Below are positions 42,245 through 51,484 of a DNA stretch of 64,000 nt, piece after piece. The stretch is from Solirubrobacterales bacterium. GTDB taxonomy: Bacteria; Actinomycetota; Thermoleophilia; Solirubrobacterales; 70-9. Position numbers and translations under genes: made by a program. Location: contig JAFKLL010000013.1 in NCBI GenBank assembly GCA_017304845.1, forward strand, positions 1 through 64,000, given 5' to 3'. Below the pieces are notes generated by a model that saw only the letters and a list, made by a program, of their open reading frames with translations, did no database searches and was not told the DNA's origin. Position 1 is the first letter of the stretch, and each line of letters opens with the position of its first letter.

Positions 42245-43801
42245 TCAGGCCCCCTCGTCGTTCTGTCCGATCTTGACCTCGGGCCGGACCTCGGCGCGGG
42301 CGCCGACGCCACCGGCGACCGGGAGCAGGTCCTGGCCGGGGGTGCGCCGCAGGTACTGGCCGTCCGCGTCGCCGATGAACTCCGGGCCCGGGGCGCCGTC
42401 GTCCCACTTGGACATCTGCTTGCCACGCAGGAAGGTGGCGACGCCCCAACCCTTGAGGGTGTGGTCCATGATGCAGGTCCAGCCGGAGCGGGACAGCACG
42501 TTCTCGTTCTTGACGGTGACTTCCTTGTCGAGGTCGACCAGGACGATGTCGGCGTCGGCGCCGACCTCGATCAGGCCCTTCTGCGGGTAGACGCCGAAGA
42601 TCTTGGCCGGCTCGGAGCAGGCGACCTCGACCATCCGCTCGAGCGTGATCTTGCCTTCGTTGACGCCGTTCAGCAGCACCGGCAGGAGCATCTCGACGCG
42701 AGACGTGAACCCGGTCTTGAGCTCCCAGATGTTCTCGTTGTAGGAGGCCTCGTAGCTGGCGTCACCCCAGGCGACGACGTGGTCGGAACCGACCGAGTTG
42801 ATGATGCCGGCCTGGATCGCGCTCCAGATGTTGGGGTTGTTGTGACGCGAGCGGAGCGGCACGTTGATCCGCCAGGCGTTGAACTCCTCCTTGCCGAAGT
42901 GCAGCCAGTGCGGCCCGGTCTGGGCGTGGCACTCGACGCCGCGGCCACGGAGCTCGAGGATCTCCTTGTAGCTCTCCGGGGTGGTGGAGTGCTGGATGTA
43001 GATCGGGCAGCCGAGGTGGGCGGCCATGTCGCCGTACCAACGGATGTGCGAGGCCTCGAGGTAGTGCGGCGAGCGGTCCGACCAGGTGGCCCAGTCGGTG
43101 CGGCCCTCGGCCTTGAGGCGCTTGTCGAAGATCCGGGCGACTTCCCAGTTCTCGCAGTGCATGCAGACGATGCCGGGGCGGCCCATGTCGGCCACGTTCT
43201 CCATCGTCACCCAGATCACACCGTCATCGAAGCCGGCGCCGAGGCCGGCGCGGCGGCCGGGCCAGTTGGGCTCGGACTCGGGGCTCATCGCCTGGAGGTA
43301 GAGCTTGTAGGAGGTGACGCCGTGCTCCTTGGCGTACTCCGGGATCTCGGCGGCCTGCTGGTCGGTCTCCAACATGTAGGTGGCGAAGACGTCGACCGCG
43401 GCATCGTCCTTGACCGCCTGCTCGAAGTAGGGGAAGGAGTCGTGGAAGGACATCACGTCTTCCTTCTGGACGAACTCGGCGAACTCGGGATGACCCATCC
43501 GGGTGGAGGGGGCGTGGATGCCCCAGGTGGTCACGCCGGCGGTGACGGCGGCCCGGGACTCGGACCCGAGGTCGTCCTTCAGCGGCGAGTAGCAGCCCGG
43601 GTGGGCCTCGGTGTCGACCAGACCTGGAATCACGTGAAGGCCCGTCGCATCGACGGTCTTCTTCGCGGGCGGCAGGAACCTGTCCTCGGTGACGGCGACG
43701 ATCTTGCCGTCGTCGACGGCGATCCCGACCTTGCGGGTGCCGCTGGGGCTGACAACGGTGCCGCCCTTGATGACCAGATCCACTTCCCGAACTTCACTCA
43801 T
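42245..43801 (-). CDS. dihydropyrimidinase/hydantoinase-like amidohydrolase
   Basis: The 518-aa protein starts at ATG 43801, with AGGAGG 8 nt upstream. It has the cyclic amidohydrolase frame VDLVIKGGTVVSPSG, VIPGLVDTEAHPGCY, GVTSYKLYLQA (Lys for carboxylation), CMHCENWEV, CPIYIQHST and SDHVVAWGD. The usual DxHxH metal motif reads D-T-E-A-H, so the first metal His appears replaced by Glu. It should open a cyclic imide/ureide ring; the changed ligand may alter metal use. It is first in its operon, directly behind the tandem palindromes at 43858-43892. Confidence 0.88.
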   Translation of the reverse strand: MSEVREVDLVIKGGTVVSPSGTRKVGIAVDDGKIVAVTEDRFLPPAKKTVDATGLHVIPGLVDTEAHPGCYSPLKDDLGSESRAAVTAGVTTWGIHAPSTRMGHPEFAEFVQKEDVMSFHDSFPYFEQAVKDDAAVDVFATYMLETDQQAAEIPEYAKEHGVTSYKLYLQAMSPESEPNWPGRRAGLGAGFDDGVIWVTMENVADMGRPGIVCMHCENWEVARIFDKRLKAEGRTDWATWSDRSPHYLEASHIRWYGDMAAHLGCPIYIQHSTTPESYKEILELRGRGVECHAQTGPHWLHFGKEEFNAWRINVPLRSRHNNPNIWSAIQAGIINSVGSDHVVAWGDASYEASYNENIWELKTGFTSRVEMLLPVLLNGVNEGKITLERMVEVACSEPAKIFGVYPQKGLIEVGADADIVLVDLDKEVTVKNENVLSRSGWTCIMDHTLKGWGVATFLRGKQMSKWDDGAPGPEFIGDADGQYLRRTPGQDLLPVAGGVGARAEVRPEVKIGQNDEGA

Positions 43802-43857
43802 TACAACTCCTCCTGTCACTCATCATCACGTAGCTCCTACTCCCAAGCTCTCATCTG

Positions 43858-43892
43858 GTTCAGATGACTGAACCAAGTTCAAGATGCTGACT
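43858..43892. promoter_or_regulatory. tandem IclR-type operator A
   Basis: Two 16-bp imperfect palindromes lie here. Site 1 is 43858-43873, GTTCA-N6-TGAAC (perfect, extended to GGTTCA-N6-TGAACC at 43857-43874). Site 2 is 43877-43892, GTTCA-N6-TGACT. The offset is 19 bp. A -10-like TACAGT (minus strand, 43898-43893) lies just upstream, so binding would block or control the hydantoinase-operon promoter. The same design recurs at 53057-53091 and 55455-55489. Confidence 0.7.
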
Positions 43893-43906
43893 ACTGTAGC
43901 ACCAGT

Positions 43907-44866
43907 TCAAAGGCCGCGCAAGATCGCGGTGAGCTGCCCCAGCGCGAGATCCCCGGTGAGGAATCCCGCCGGCAGCCGACCGCCGCTCTGGGCGCGGATC
44001 TCGTCCAGCCCGTCGGCGTCCGGCACGAGGCGGACCAGACCCGGGGTCCGGTCGTTCACGCCGATCAACGGACGGGTCCTGCCACCGACCTGACGGCCGC
44101 GGGGGATGCCCGCCGCCTGGCGTTCGGCGTCGTCGGCGAGGAAGGTCCGATGGGTCAGCGTGTGGCCGACGTAGGCCAGGATCGCCTCGTACCGCGGGGC
44201 CAGCCGGAGCAGCACCGACTCGATCAGGGCCGAGAGGCGCTCGTGCACCTCGACGTAGGCGGCCCGCTCGTTGTCGCCCCAGGCGTAACCCTTGGCGGTG
44301 GCGGTCACGGTGCTGTCGTCCCGCCAGAGCGGGCCGATCCCACGGTGCTCGAACAGGCCCGGATCGTCGTAGCGGGCACAGGGGGTGAGTTCGCCCTTCC
44401 ACCGATAGATCGCCTCGTAGGGCACGATCCCGAACGGCTCCGAGATCACGGCACGATCGATCCGCAGCCCGGAGCCGCCGACCAGCGGCGCGTTGCTCAA
44501 CTCCTGGGCGGTGGCCAGGTCGGCCAGCTCCTCGGGCCAGTCGCCACGGTCCCGTGGCTCGTAGCCGGCCGCGCCGAGCGCGTTGCTCACCGCGCGGTGC
44601 TCGGCCGAGAGCGAGTACGGCTTCGCCTTCTCGCAGGGCAGGAGCAGCAGCACGGCCCGCTCGTCCCCGGCCGCCGGCTCGTGCTCGGTGGTGACCCAAC
44701 GGTGGAACTCCTGGACGACCGGCAGGTCGAGGCCCTCGAGGTTCTCCTGCGGGCAGAAGAAGGTGAGCTGCTCGTCGAGGGTGTAGGGCGGCGTCGGCTT
44801 GCCCCGCGCCAACTCGACCAGGTGGTCGCGGTCGCTCAACTCGTCGGGGGCCTTGCCGTCACTCAT
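43907..44866 (-). CDS. DUF5591-like protein (ArcS/TGT C-terminal-type domain)
   Basis: The 319-aa product has the block AVLLLLPCEKAKPYSLSAEHR, which resembles DUF5591, a domain shared with archaeosine synthase/tRNA-ribosyltransferase relatives. Further blocks are VISEPFGIVPYEAIYRWKGELTPCARYD and YEAILAYVGHTL. No PUA domain is apparent. It is the last gene of the upstream half-operon, overlapping the deacetylase gene by 4 bp. Function unknown; a role on a modified deazapurine-like base would fit the hydrolase context, but that is speculation. Confidence 0.6.
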   Translation of the reverse strand: MSDGKAPDELSDRDHLVELARGKPTPPYTLDEQLTFFCPQENLEGLDLPVVQEFHRWVTTEHEPAAGDERAVLLLLPCEKAKPYSLSAEHRAVSNALGAAGYEPRDRGDWPEELADLATAQELSNAPLVGGSGLRIDRAVISEPFGIVPYEAIYRWKGELTPCARYDDPGLFEHRGIGPLWRDDSTVTATAKGYAWGDNERAAYVEVHERLSALIESVLLRLAPRYEAILAYVGHTLTHRTFLADDAERQAAGIPRGRQVGGRTRPLIGVNDRTPGLVRLVPDADGLDEIRAQSGGRLPAGFLTGDLALGQLTAILRGL

Positions 44867-45975
44867 CTCTCACCTCTCGGGATCGCTTCGAGCTGCCCCT
44901 CCGACCGCGTGATGACCGCGTCCTGGAGGTCCTGCAGCTCCTGGTATGGGAAGCCGGCGTAGCCGGCCAGGAAGGGGTCGGTCACGCCGGACTCGATGCC
45001 GGAGAGCGCCTCGATCGTCGCCAGCCCGCAGAACGGGACGTAGGCCTTCGAGTAGCCGCCCTCGTGGAACATCACCATCCGCCCGTCGCAGATCCGCTCG
45101 GCGCAGTCACGGACCCGGGCGGTCATCTCGCGGAAGCCGTCCGAGTGGACCATCAGCCGGGCCAACGGGTCCTGCGGACCCGGGTCGAAGCCGCAGGCGA
45201 CCAGGATGAAGTCGGGCCGGAACCGTTCCAGGGCCGGCACGATCACCCGCTCGAAGGCGGCCGAGTAACCGCCCACGCCGGTGCCGGGCGGCACCGGGAC
45301 GTTCAGGTTCGTGCCGGTGGCTCCGGGGCCGCCGGTCTCGTCCCAGCCGCCCGAGCCGGGCGGGAAGGCCCCGTCCTGGTGGATCGAGACGGTCAGCACC
45401 TCTGGCTCGTCCCAGAAGATCTGCTGGGCGCCGTTGCCGTGGTGGGCGTCCCAGTCGACGATCGCGACCCGGCCCGCCCCCAGCGCCTCGCGCAGATGGG
45501 CGGCGGCCACGGCGCCGTTGTTGAAGATGCAGAAGCCGAAGCCCTGGTCGGGCATCGCGTGGTGGCCCGGCGGGCGGACCAGCGCATAGGCGTTGTCGAT
45601 CTCGCCCGCGCTCACCGCCTCGACCGCGGCCAGCACGCCGCCGGCCGACCGCGCCGCGATCTCGTAGCCGCCCCGGCCGAAGGGAGCCTCGTCCCCGGCC
45701 AGGCCGCCGTGCTCCTCGCTGAGCCGGGCGACGCGATCGATGAGCTCCTCGTCGTGGACTCGCGCGAGCTCTTCCCGCGTCGCCGGCCGCGGCGCGATCG
45801 GGGTCAGCCGCTCCAGCAGCCCCGAGACCTCGAGCAGGTTGCGCAGGCGCCGCTTGCTCTCTGGGCTCTCGACGTGCTCGCCCGGCTGGAGGTATCCGCC
45901 CGGCTCGAGGAAGGCGACGCCGCTGCCGGTGTCATGCCACATGTAGGTCTCGTGCCAGACCAGCCCGGTCTTCAT
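44863..45975 (-). CDS. class II HDAC-like deacetylase / acetylpolyamine amidohydrolase
   Basis: The 370-aa product has the histone-deacetylase fold signature: LVRPPGHHAMPDQGFGFCIFNN (catalytic His pair), VAIVDWDAHHGNGAQ (zinc Asp/His), and ACGFDPGPQDPLA (third zinc Asp). Catalytic architecture is intact. Bacterial homologues remove acyl groups from polyamines or small amides. In this cluster it likely hydrolyses an N-acyl intermediate. It lies 4 bp from the nitrilase-family gene. Confidence 0.9.
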   Translation of the reverse strand: MKTGLVWHETYMWHDTGSGVAFLEPGGYLQPGEHVESPESKRRLRNLLEVSGLLERLTPIAPRPATREELARVHDEELIDRVARLSEEHGGLAGDEAPFGRGGYEIAARSAGGVLAAVEAVSAGEIDNAYALVRPPGHHAMPDQGFGFCIFNNGAVAAAHLREALGAGRVAIVDWDAHHGNGAQQIFWDEPEVLTVSIHQDGAFPPGSGGWDETGGPGATGTNLNVPVPPGTGVGGYSAAFERVIVPALERFRPDFILVACGFDPGPQDPLARLMVHSDGFREMTARVRDCAERICDGRMVMFHEGGYSKAYVPFCGLATIEALSGIESGVTDPFLAGYAGFPYQELQDLQDAVITRSEGQLEAIPRGER

Positions 45976-45979
45976 CGGC

Positions 45980-46877
<898 letters not shown>

Positions 46878-46885
<8 letters not shown>

Positions 46886-47810
46886 GGGAGTACCCCCTTC
46901 CGAGAGATTTCGGCGGCCGGCTGCGACCGACCACCCCGGCGTAGACGATCAGCGTCACCACGTAGGGCAGGGCGAGCATCAGCTCGGCCGGCACGTTGAT
47001 GTCGGTGACCTGCGTCCTCAGGGCCAACGCCTCGCAGGCGCCGAACAGGAAGGCCGCCCAGAGCGCCCGGAGCGGCGACCACCGGGCGATGATCACGACC
47101 GCCAGCGCGATGTAGCCGCGACCTCCGCTCATGTTGTCCGAGAAGGTGAAGAGCTGTCCCAGCGAGAGGAAGACCCCGCCGAGCCCGGCCAACGCGCCGC
47201 AGATGATCATCGCCTTCCAGCGGTAGGCGAAGACCGAGATGCCGAGGCTGTCGGAGGCCCGGGGATCCTCGCCGCAGGAACGGAGGCGGAGCCCCCAACT
47301 GGTCCGGGTCAGGACCCACCAGGAGACGAAGGCGGCGATCAACGCCACATATATGAGGATGCTCTGCTTGAAGATGATCGGGCCGAGCGCCGGGATCCCG
47401 GAGAGCACCGGCATCGAGAAGGCGCTGAAGCCGTCCACCTTGGGCACGTCTCCTCCCTCCCAGATCGCCCGGGCCAGGAACGAGGTGACGCCGAGCACGG
47501 TCAGGTTCAGGGCGATGCCGACCACGATCTGGTCGCCGGAGAGGTTGATCGAGACGCCGGCCTGGATCGCGGCGATGCCGATCGCGGCGACCATGCCGCA
47601 GATCGCACCGAGCCAGGGGCTGCCCGTGTAGTGGGCGCCGATCACGCCGGCGAAGGCGCCGGCCAGCATCATCCCCTCGAGGCCGACGTTGACCAGCCCG
47701 GCCCGCTCGGCGAAGACCTCGCCGAGCGCCGCGAAGAGGATCGGCAGGGCGAGCCGGACCGCCGTCGCGTACAGCGCGGTCGAGCCGAGGATGTCGAGGA
47801 AGTCACCCAC
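46878..47810 (-). CDS. BMP-type ABC transporter permease (NupQ-like)
   Basis: The 310-aa polytopic protein has the BPD_transp_2 pattern: LFAALGEVFAERAGLVNVGLEGMML, LSGDQIVVGIALNL, GEDPRASDSLGIS and GALAGLGGVFLSLGQL. In this family the NVGLEGMM block is diagnostic of nucleoside/purine (BMP) importers. It pairs with the second permease (47803-48879). Its start overlaps that gene's stop by 8 bp. Confidence 0.92.
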
Positions 47811-48879
47811 GGGAGCCTCCCTTCAGGCTGGAGGCGGCTCGTCGGAGAGCGGTCGCCACGATGTCGGTGTTGACGATGATCAGGAAGAGGACGAAGACGC
47901 CGACCAGGATCTGCGCGGTCGAGGTCGGGATCCCGGCGGCGCTCTGGGCGCCGGTGATGCCGTTGTTCAGGAAGCCGATCAGCAGACCGGCGACCAGCGT
48001 TCCGATCGCCGTGCCGCGTCCGATCAGCGCGGTCATCACGCCGACGAATCCCCAGCCGGGGCTGAAGAAGTCGCTGAGGCGCCCCTCGTTGCCGAGCAGG
48101 CTGGCGGCGCCGGCGAGGCCGCCGAGCACACCGGCGATCAGCAGCACCGCGAAGCCGGTCCGCTCCACGTTGAGGCCGGAGAAACGCCCGGCCGCCTCGC
48201 CGGCGCCGAGCGACTTGATCGAGATCCCGGTCTTGGTCCGCTCGAGCAGGATCCAGACCACGACCGCGGCGACCACGAGGAGCACCGCGCCGAGGGGGAT
48301 CGTCCCGAACAGGGTCGGCAGATCGGCCTTGGCCGGGATCTCCTTCGTGTACGGGTAGCCCGCGCCGTCAGGGTCCTGGATCGGCCCTCGGACCAGATAG
48401 CTGACGATCCAGAAGGCGATGAAGTTGAGCATGATCGTGGTGATGATCTCCGAGAGCCCGAGGCGCGAACGCAGGGCGCCGGCGACACCGCCCCAGAGCC
48501 CGCCGCCGATCGCGCCGCCGATCAGGCCGAGCACGATCAGCACCGGGCCGGGCAGCCCGGAGAGGCCCAGCACCACCAGGACCGCGAACAGGGCTCCCAT
48601 GTAGATCTGGCCCTCGCCGCCGAGGTTGAAGATGCCGGCCCGGAAGGCGACGGCGACGCCGAGCGCGACCAGGGTGATCGGCACCGCCTCGATCAACGAG
48701 TTCTTGACCGCGAAGGAGGATCCGAAGGACTGCTCGAAGATCTCCTGGTAGGCGAAGCCGAGGTCGACCCCGTCGATCGCCAGGAAGATGCTGCCGACCA
48801 GCGCCGCCCCGACCAGGGCGAGCAGGGTGCGGACGATCAGGCCGACCGCCTCGCTCTGTCCCGCGAGCGCGCGCCTCAC
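47803..48879 (-). CDS. BMP-type ABC transporter permease (NupP-like)
   Basis: The 358-aa product has about nine membrane helices, with the blocks NSLIEAVPITLVALGVAVAFRAGIFNLGGEGQIYMGAL, LSEIITTIMLNFIAFWIVSYLV and GWGFVGVMTALIGRGTAIG. These are typical of the first permease of guanosine/nucleoside transporters. It is coupled to the ATPase upstream by a 4-bp overlap. Together with its partner it forms the channel for a purine-like ligand. Confidence 0.92.
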   Translation of the reverse strand: MRRALAGQSEAVGLIVRTLLALVGAALVGSIFLAIDGVDLGFAYQEIFEQSFGSSFAVKNSLIEAVPITLVALGVAVAFRAGIFNLGGEGQIYMGALFAVLVVLGLSGLPGPVLIVLGLIGGAIGGGLWGGVAGALRSRLGLSEIITTIMLNFIAFWIVSYLVRGPIQDPDGAGYPYTKEIPAKADLPTLFGTIPLGAVLLVVAAVVVWILLERTKTGISIKSLGAGEAAGRFSGLNVERTGFAVLLIAGVLGGLAGAASLLGNEGRLSDFFSPGWGFVGVMTALIGRGTAIGTLVAGLLIGFLNNGITGAQSAAGIPTSTAQILVGVFVLFLIIVNTDIVATALRRAASSLKGGSRG

Positions 48880-50393
48880 AGCAGGCCTCCGCCGTTCTCG
48901 AACTCCTCTTGGCGGGTCAGGCCGGCCATCAGCAGGCCGATCTCGCGGCGGTCGATCTCACCGGCCTCATGCGGACCGTCGAGCCGGCCCGAGTAGAGCA
49001 CCCCGATCCGGTCGGAGAGGGCGATCACCTCGTCGAGGTCGGTCGAGATCATCAGCACCGCCACCCCCTGTTCCCGCAGAGCGAGGAACCGTTCGTGGAC
49101 CTCGCGCTGGGCCCTGAGGTCCAGGCCGCGGGTCGGGTTGACCGCGACCACGACGCCGGGTTCGGCGCAGAGCTCGCGGGCGAAGATCACCTTCTGCTGG
49201 TTGCCGCCCGAGAGCTGACCGGCGAGGGCCAGGGGGTCGGGTGGCGAGACGCCGAACTCGGCGAGCAGGTCACGGGCCCGCTCGATCATGCGGCGCCGCG
49301 AGAAGACCGGGCCGACGTCCGGCGCCTGGGGGCCGGTCAGCAGGTTCTCCCAAAGCGTCGCGTCGAGGGTCAGTCCTTCGCGTCGGCGGTCCTCGGGGAT
49401 CCGCCCGAGATGGACGCCCTTGCGGCGCCACTCGCCGACCGGGGGCAGCTCCTCCCCGTCGAGCAGGACCGAGCCGTGGTCGGGCCGGGCCATGCCCTGG
49501 GTCAGGGCGGCCATCGCGCGCTGGCCGTTGCCCTCGACCCCGGCGATGCCGACGATCTCGCCCTCCCGCACCTCGAGGTCGACCCCCTCGAGGTCGTCAC
49601 CGTCGTCGCGGACGACCGTGCATCCGTTCAACGCCAGCCGGGCGGCGCCGGTCTCCCGCTCGCCCTCGCGGCAGGCGGCGACGACCTTCTCGCCGACCAT
49701 GGCCTCGGCCAGGGACGCCGGATTGGTCTCGGCCATCTTCCAGGTGCCGACCATCTGGCCGGCCCGCAGGACCGAGACGCTGTCGGCGATCCGGGCCGTC
49801 TCGCTCAGCTTGTGGGAGATGAAGATCACGCTGTGGCCGGCCTCGATCAGAAGCCGCATCTCGCCGAAGAGGTCGCCGACCTCGTCGACGGTGAGGACGG
49901 CGGTCGGCTCGTCCAGGACCAGCACCCGCACCCCGCGCGCCAGGCAGCGCACTATCTCTATGCGCTGCCGCTGCGACATGGGCAGATCCTCGACCAGGGT
50001 GCCCGGGTCGATGTCGAGCGGGAAGCGCTCGGTCACGCCGGCGATCGCCTCCCGCATGCCCCGGGCGGTGCCGTTGCCGACCCCTCCGAGGAAAAGATTC
50101 TCCGCGACCGTGAGACGGTCGACCAGCAGGGGGTGCTGGTGGACCATGCCGACCCCCGCCTCGATCGCGTCGGCGGGGCCGTTCAGATCGACCTCGCGGC
50201 CGTCGACCTCGATCGTCCCCTCGTCGGGACGGACCAGGCCGTAGAGGATGTTCATCAGGGTCGTCTTCCCCGCCCCGTTCTCGCCGAGGAGGGCGTGGAC
50301 CTCACCGGCCGCGACCTCGAAGTCCACGTCGCGGCTGGCGGTGAAATCGCCGAACCGCTTGACGATCCCCTGCATTCGAACCAGTGTCGGCAC
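48876..50393 (-). CDS. BMP-type ABC transporter ATPase, two ABC domains (NupO-like)
   Basis: The 505-aa product has two tandem ATPase domains. Domain 1 has Walker A GENGAGKTT, signature LPMSQRQRIEIV and Walker B LVLDEPTAVL. Domain 2 has the degenerate Walker A GVEGNGQRA, signature LSGGNQQKVIFA and VAVNPTRGLD. This is the rbsA/NupO class in which only the first site is fully active. It provides energy for the importer. It is separated from the binding-protein gene by 69 bp holding a strong GC hairpin. Confidence 0.94.
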   Translation of the reverse strand: MPTLVRMQGIVKRFGDFTASRDVDFEVAAGEVHALLGENGAGKTTLMNILYGLVRPDEGTIEVDGREVDLNGPADAIEAGVGMVHQHPLLVDRLTVAENLFLGGVGNGTARGMREAIAGVTERFPLDIDPGTLVEDLPMSQRQRIEIVRCLARGVRVLVLDEPTAVLTVDEVGDLFGEMRLLIEAGHSVIFISHKLSETARIADSVSVLRAGQMVGTWKMAETNPASLAEAMVGEKVVAACREGERETGAARLALNGCTVVRDDGDDLEGVDLEVREGEIVGIAGVEGNGQRAMAALTQGMARPDHGSVLLDGEELPPVGEWRRKGVHLGRIPEDRRREGLTLDATLWENLLTGPQAPDVGPVFSRRRMIERARDLLAEFGVSPPDPLALAGQLSGGNQQKVIFARELCAEPGVVVAVNPTRGLDLRAQREVHERFLALREQGVAVLMISTDLDEVIALSDRIGVLYSGRLDGPHEAGEIDRREIGLLMAGLTRQEEFENGGGLL

Positions 50394-50405
50394 TAGAAAC
50401 CTCCT

Positions 50406-50429
50406 CCCCGGGGGCCGTCGCCCCCGGGG
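50406..50429. terminator. strong GC hairpin between binding-protein and ATPase genes
   Basis: A perfect 10-bp stem (CCCCGGGGGC / GCCCCCGGGG) closes a 4-nt loop CGTC, with no T-run on the minus strand. Between a binding-protein gene and the rest of its importer, such hairpins usually protect the upstream mRNA and lower downstream expression. I favour stabiliser/attenuator over full terminator. Confidence 0.6.
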
Positions 50430-50462
50430 GTAGATGGTCGTCTGCTCAGTCGATCCCGAGGC

Positions 50463-51482
50463 TCAGTTCGAGCCTTCGCCCGAACCGGGGATGTCCCCGC
50501 CGATGCTGGGAACGTCGGCCGAACCGTCGATGACGGCCTTGCGGGCCTTGTCGACGGCTTCCTGGGTGCCGGCCGGAGCGTTCTTCACCGGGGTGAGCTC
50601 GACGATGCCGGACTGGAGGCCGTCAACCACGAGGCCGCCCTTCCAATCGCCGTCGATCGCCTGCTGGCAGGAGTCGCCGATCATCTTCGCCTGGTCGACG
50701 ATCTGCGAGGCGATGACCGTCTTCGGCGCGAGGCTGCTCTGGTCGACGCCCCAGCCGATCGCCTTGACGCCTTCCTCTTCGGCGCCGTCGATCACACCGA
50801 CACCGGCGGCGTCGGCGATGTGGTAGATCACGTCGACGCCCGAGGCGGCCTGGCTACGGGCCGCTTCCTTGCCCTTGGCGACGTCGTCGAAGGTGCCGAG
50901 GTAGACCGTGTCCACGGTCGCCTGCGGGTTGACCGACTGCGCCCCGGCTTCGAGCGCCGCCATCTGGGCCTCGAGCACCGGGAAGTCGAAGCCGGCGATG
51001 CCGCCGATCTTGTTCGACGTGGTGGTCTTGCCCGCGGCCACTCCGGCCAGGTACGCGCCCTGGGACGAGTTCGGCATCAGGTGCTGCACGTTGTCGTCCT
51101 CGGGATCGAGCGGGTTCGAGGTCACGACGAAGTCGACGTCCGGGTAGTCCGGTGCGACTTGGTGGGCGATCTCGCCGAACTCGAAGCCGTGACCGATCAC
51201 GACGTCATTGCTCTGCGCCAGGGTCTCGAACGACTTCACGAAGTCCGGTACCGGGGTCTTCTCCTGGTAGGTGATCTCCGCCCCGTCGGACTCGCACTGC
51301 TTGAGTCCCTCGTACCCCGACTGGTTGAACCCCTCGTCGTTGATCGGGCCGGGAAGGACCATCGCGACCTTGACCTTGTCGCCGCCCGAGGATCCGTTGT
51401 CATCGCTGGATCCGCAGGCGACGATTCCAGACGCCAACACCGCGAACGCGGCGATGGCGCCGACTGCCTTTCCTATCTGCAC
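50463..51482 (-). CDS. BMP-family substrate-binding lipoprotein (purine nucleoside type)
   Basis: The 339-aa product starts with GTG 51482, behind an AGGAGG. It has a lipobox VLASGIVACGSS and a BMP/Med fold: VAMVLPGPINDEGFNQSGYEGL (ligand Asp/Asn/Phe), HGFEFGEIAHQVAPDYPDVDFVV, AYLAGVAAGKTT, IYHIADAAGVGVIDGAEE and IGWGVDQS. Family members mostly bind purine nucleosides. It feeds the importer encoded by the following three genes, 2 bp downstream of the amidohydrolase. Confidence 0.93.
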   Translation of the reverse strand: MQIGKAVGAIAAFAVLASGIVACGSSDDNGSSGGDKVKVAMVLPGPINDEGFNQSGYEGLKQCESDGAEITYQEKTPVPDFVKSFETLAQSNDVVIGHGFEFGEIAHQVAPDYPDVDFVVTSNPLDPEDDNVQHLMPNSSQGAYLAGVAAGKTTTSNKIGGIAGFDFPVLEAQMAALEAGAQSVNPQATVDTVYLGTFDDVAKGKEAARSQAASGVDVIYHIADAAGVGVIDGAEEEGVKAIGWGVDQSSLAPKTVIASQIVDQAKMIGDSCQQAIDGDWKGGLVVDGLQSGIVELTPVKNAPAGTQEAVDKARKAVIDGSADVPSIGGDIPGSGEGSN

Positions 51483-51484
51483 CT

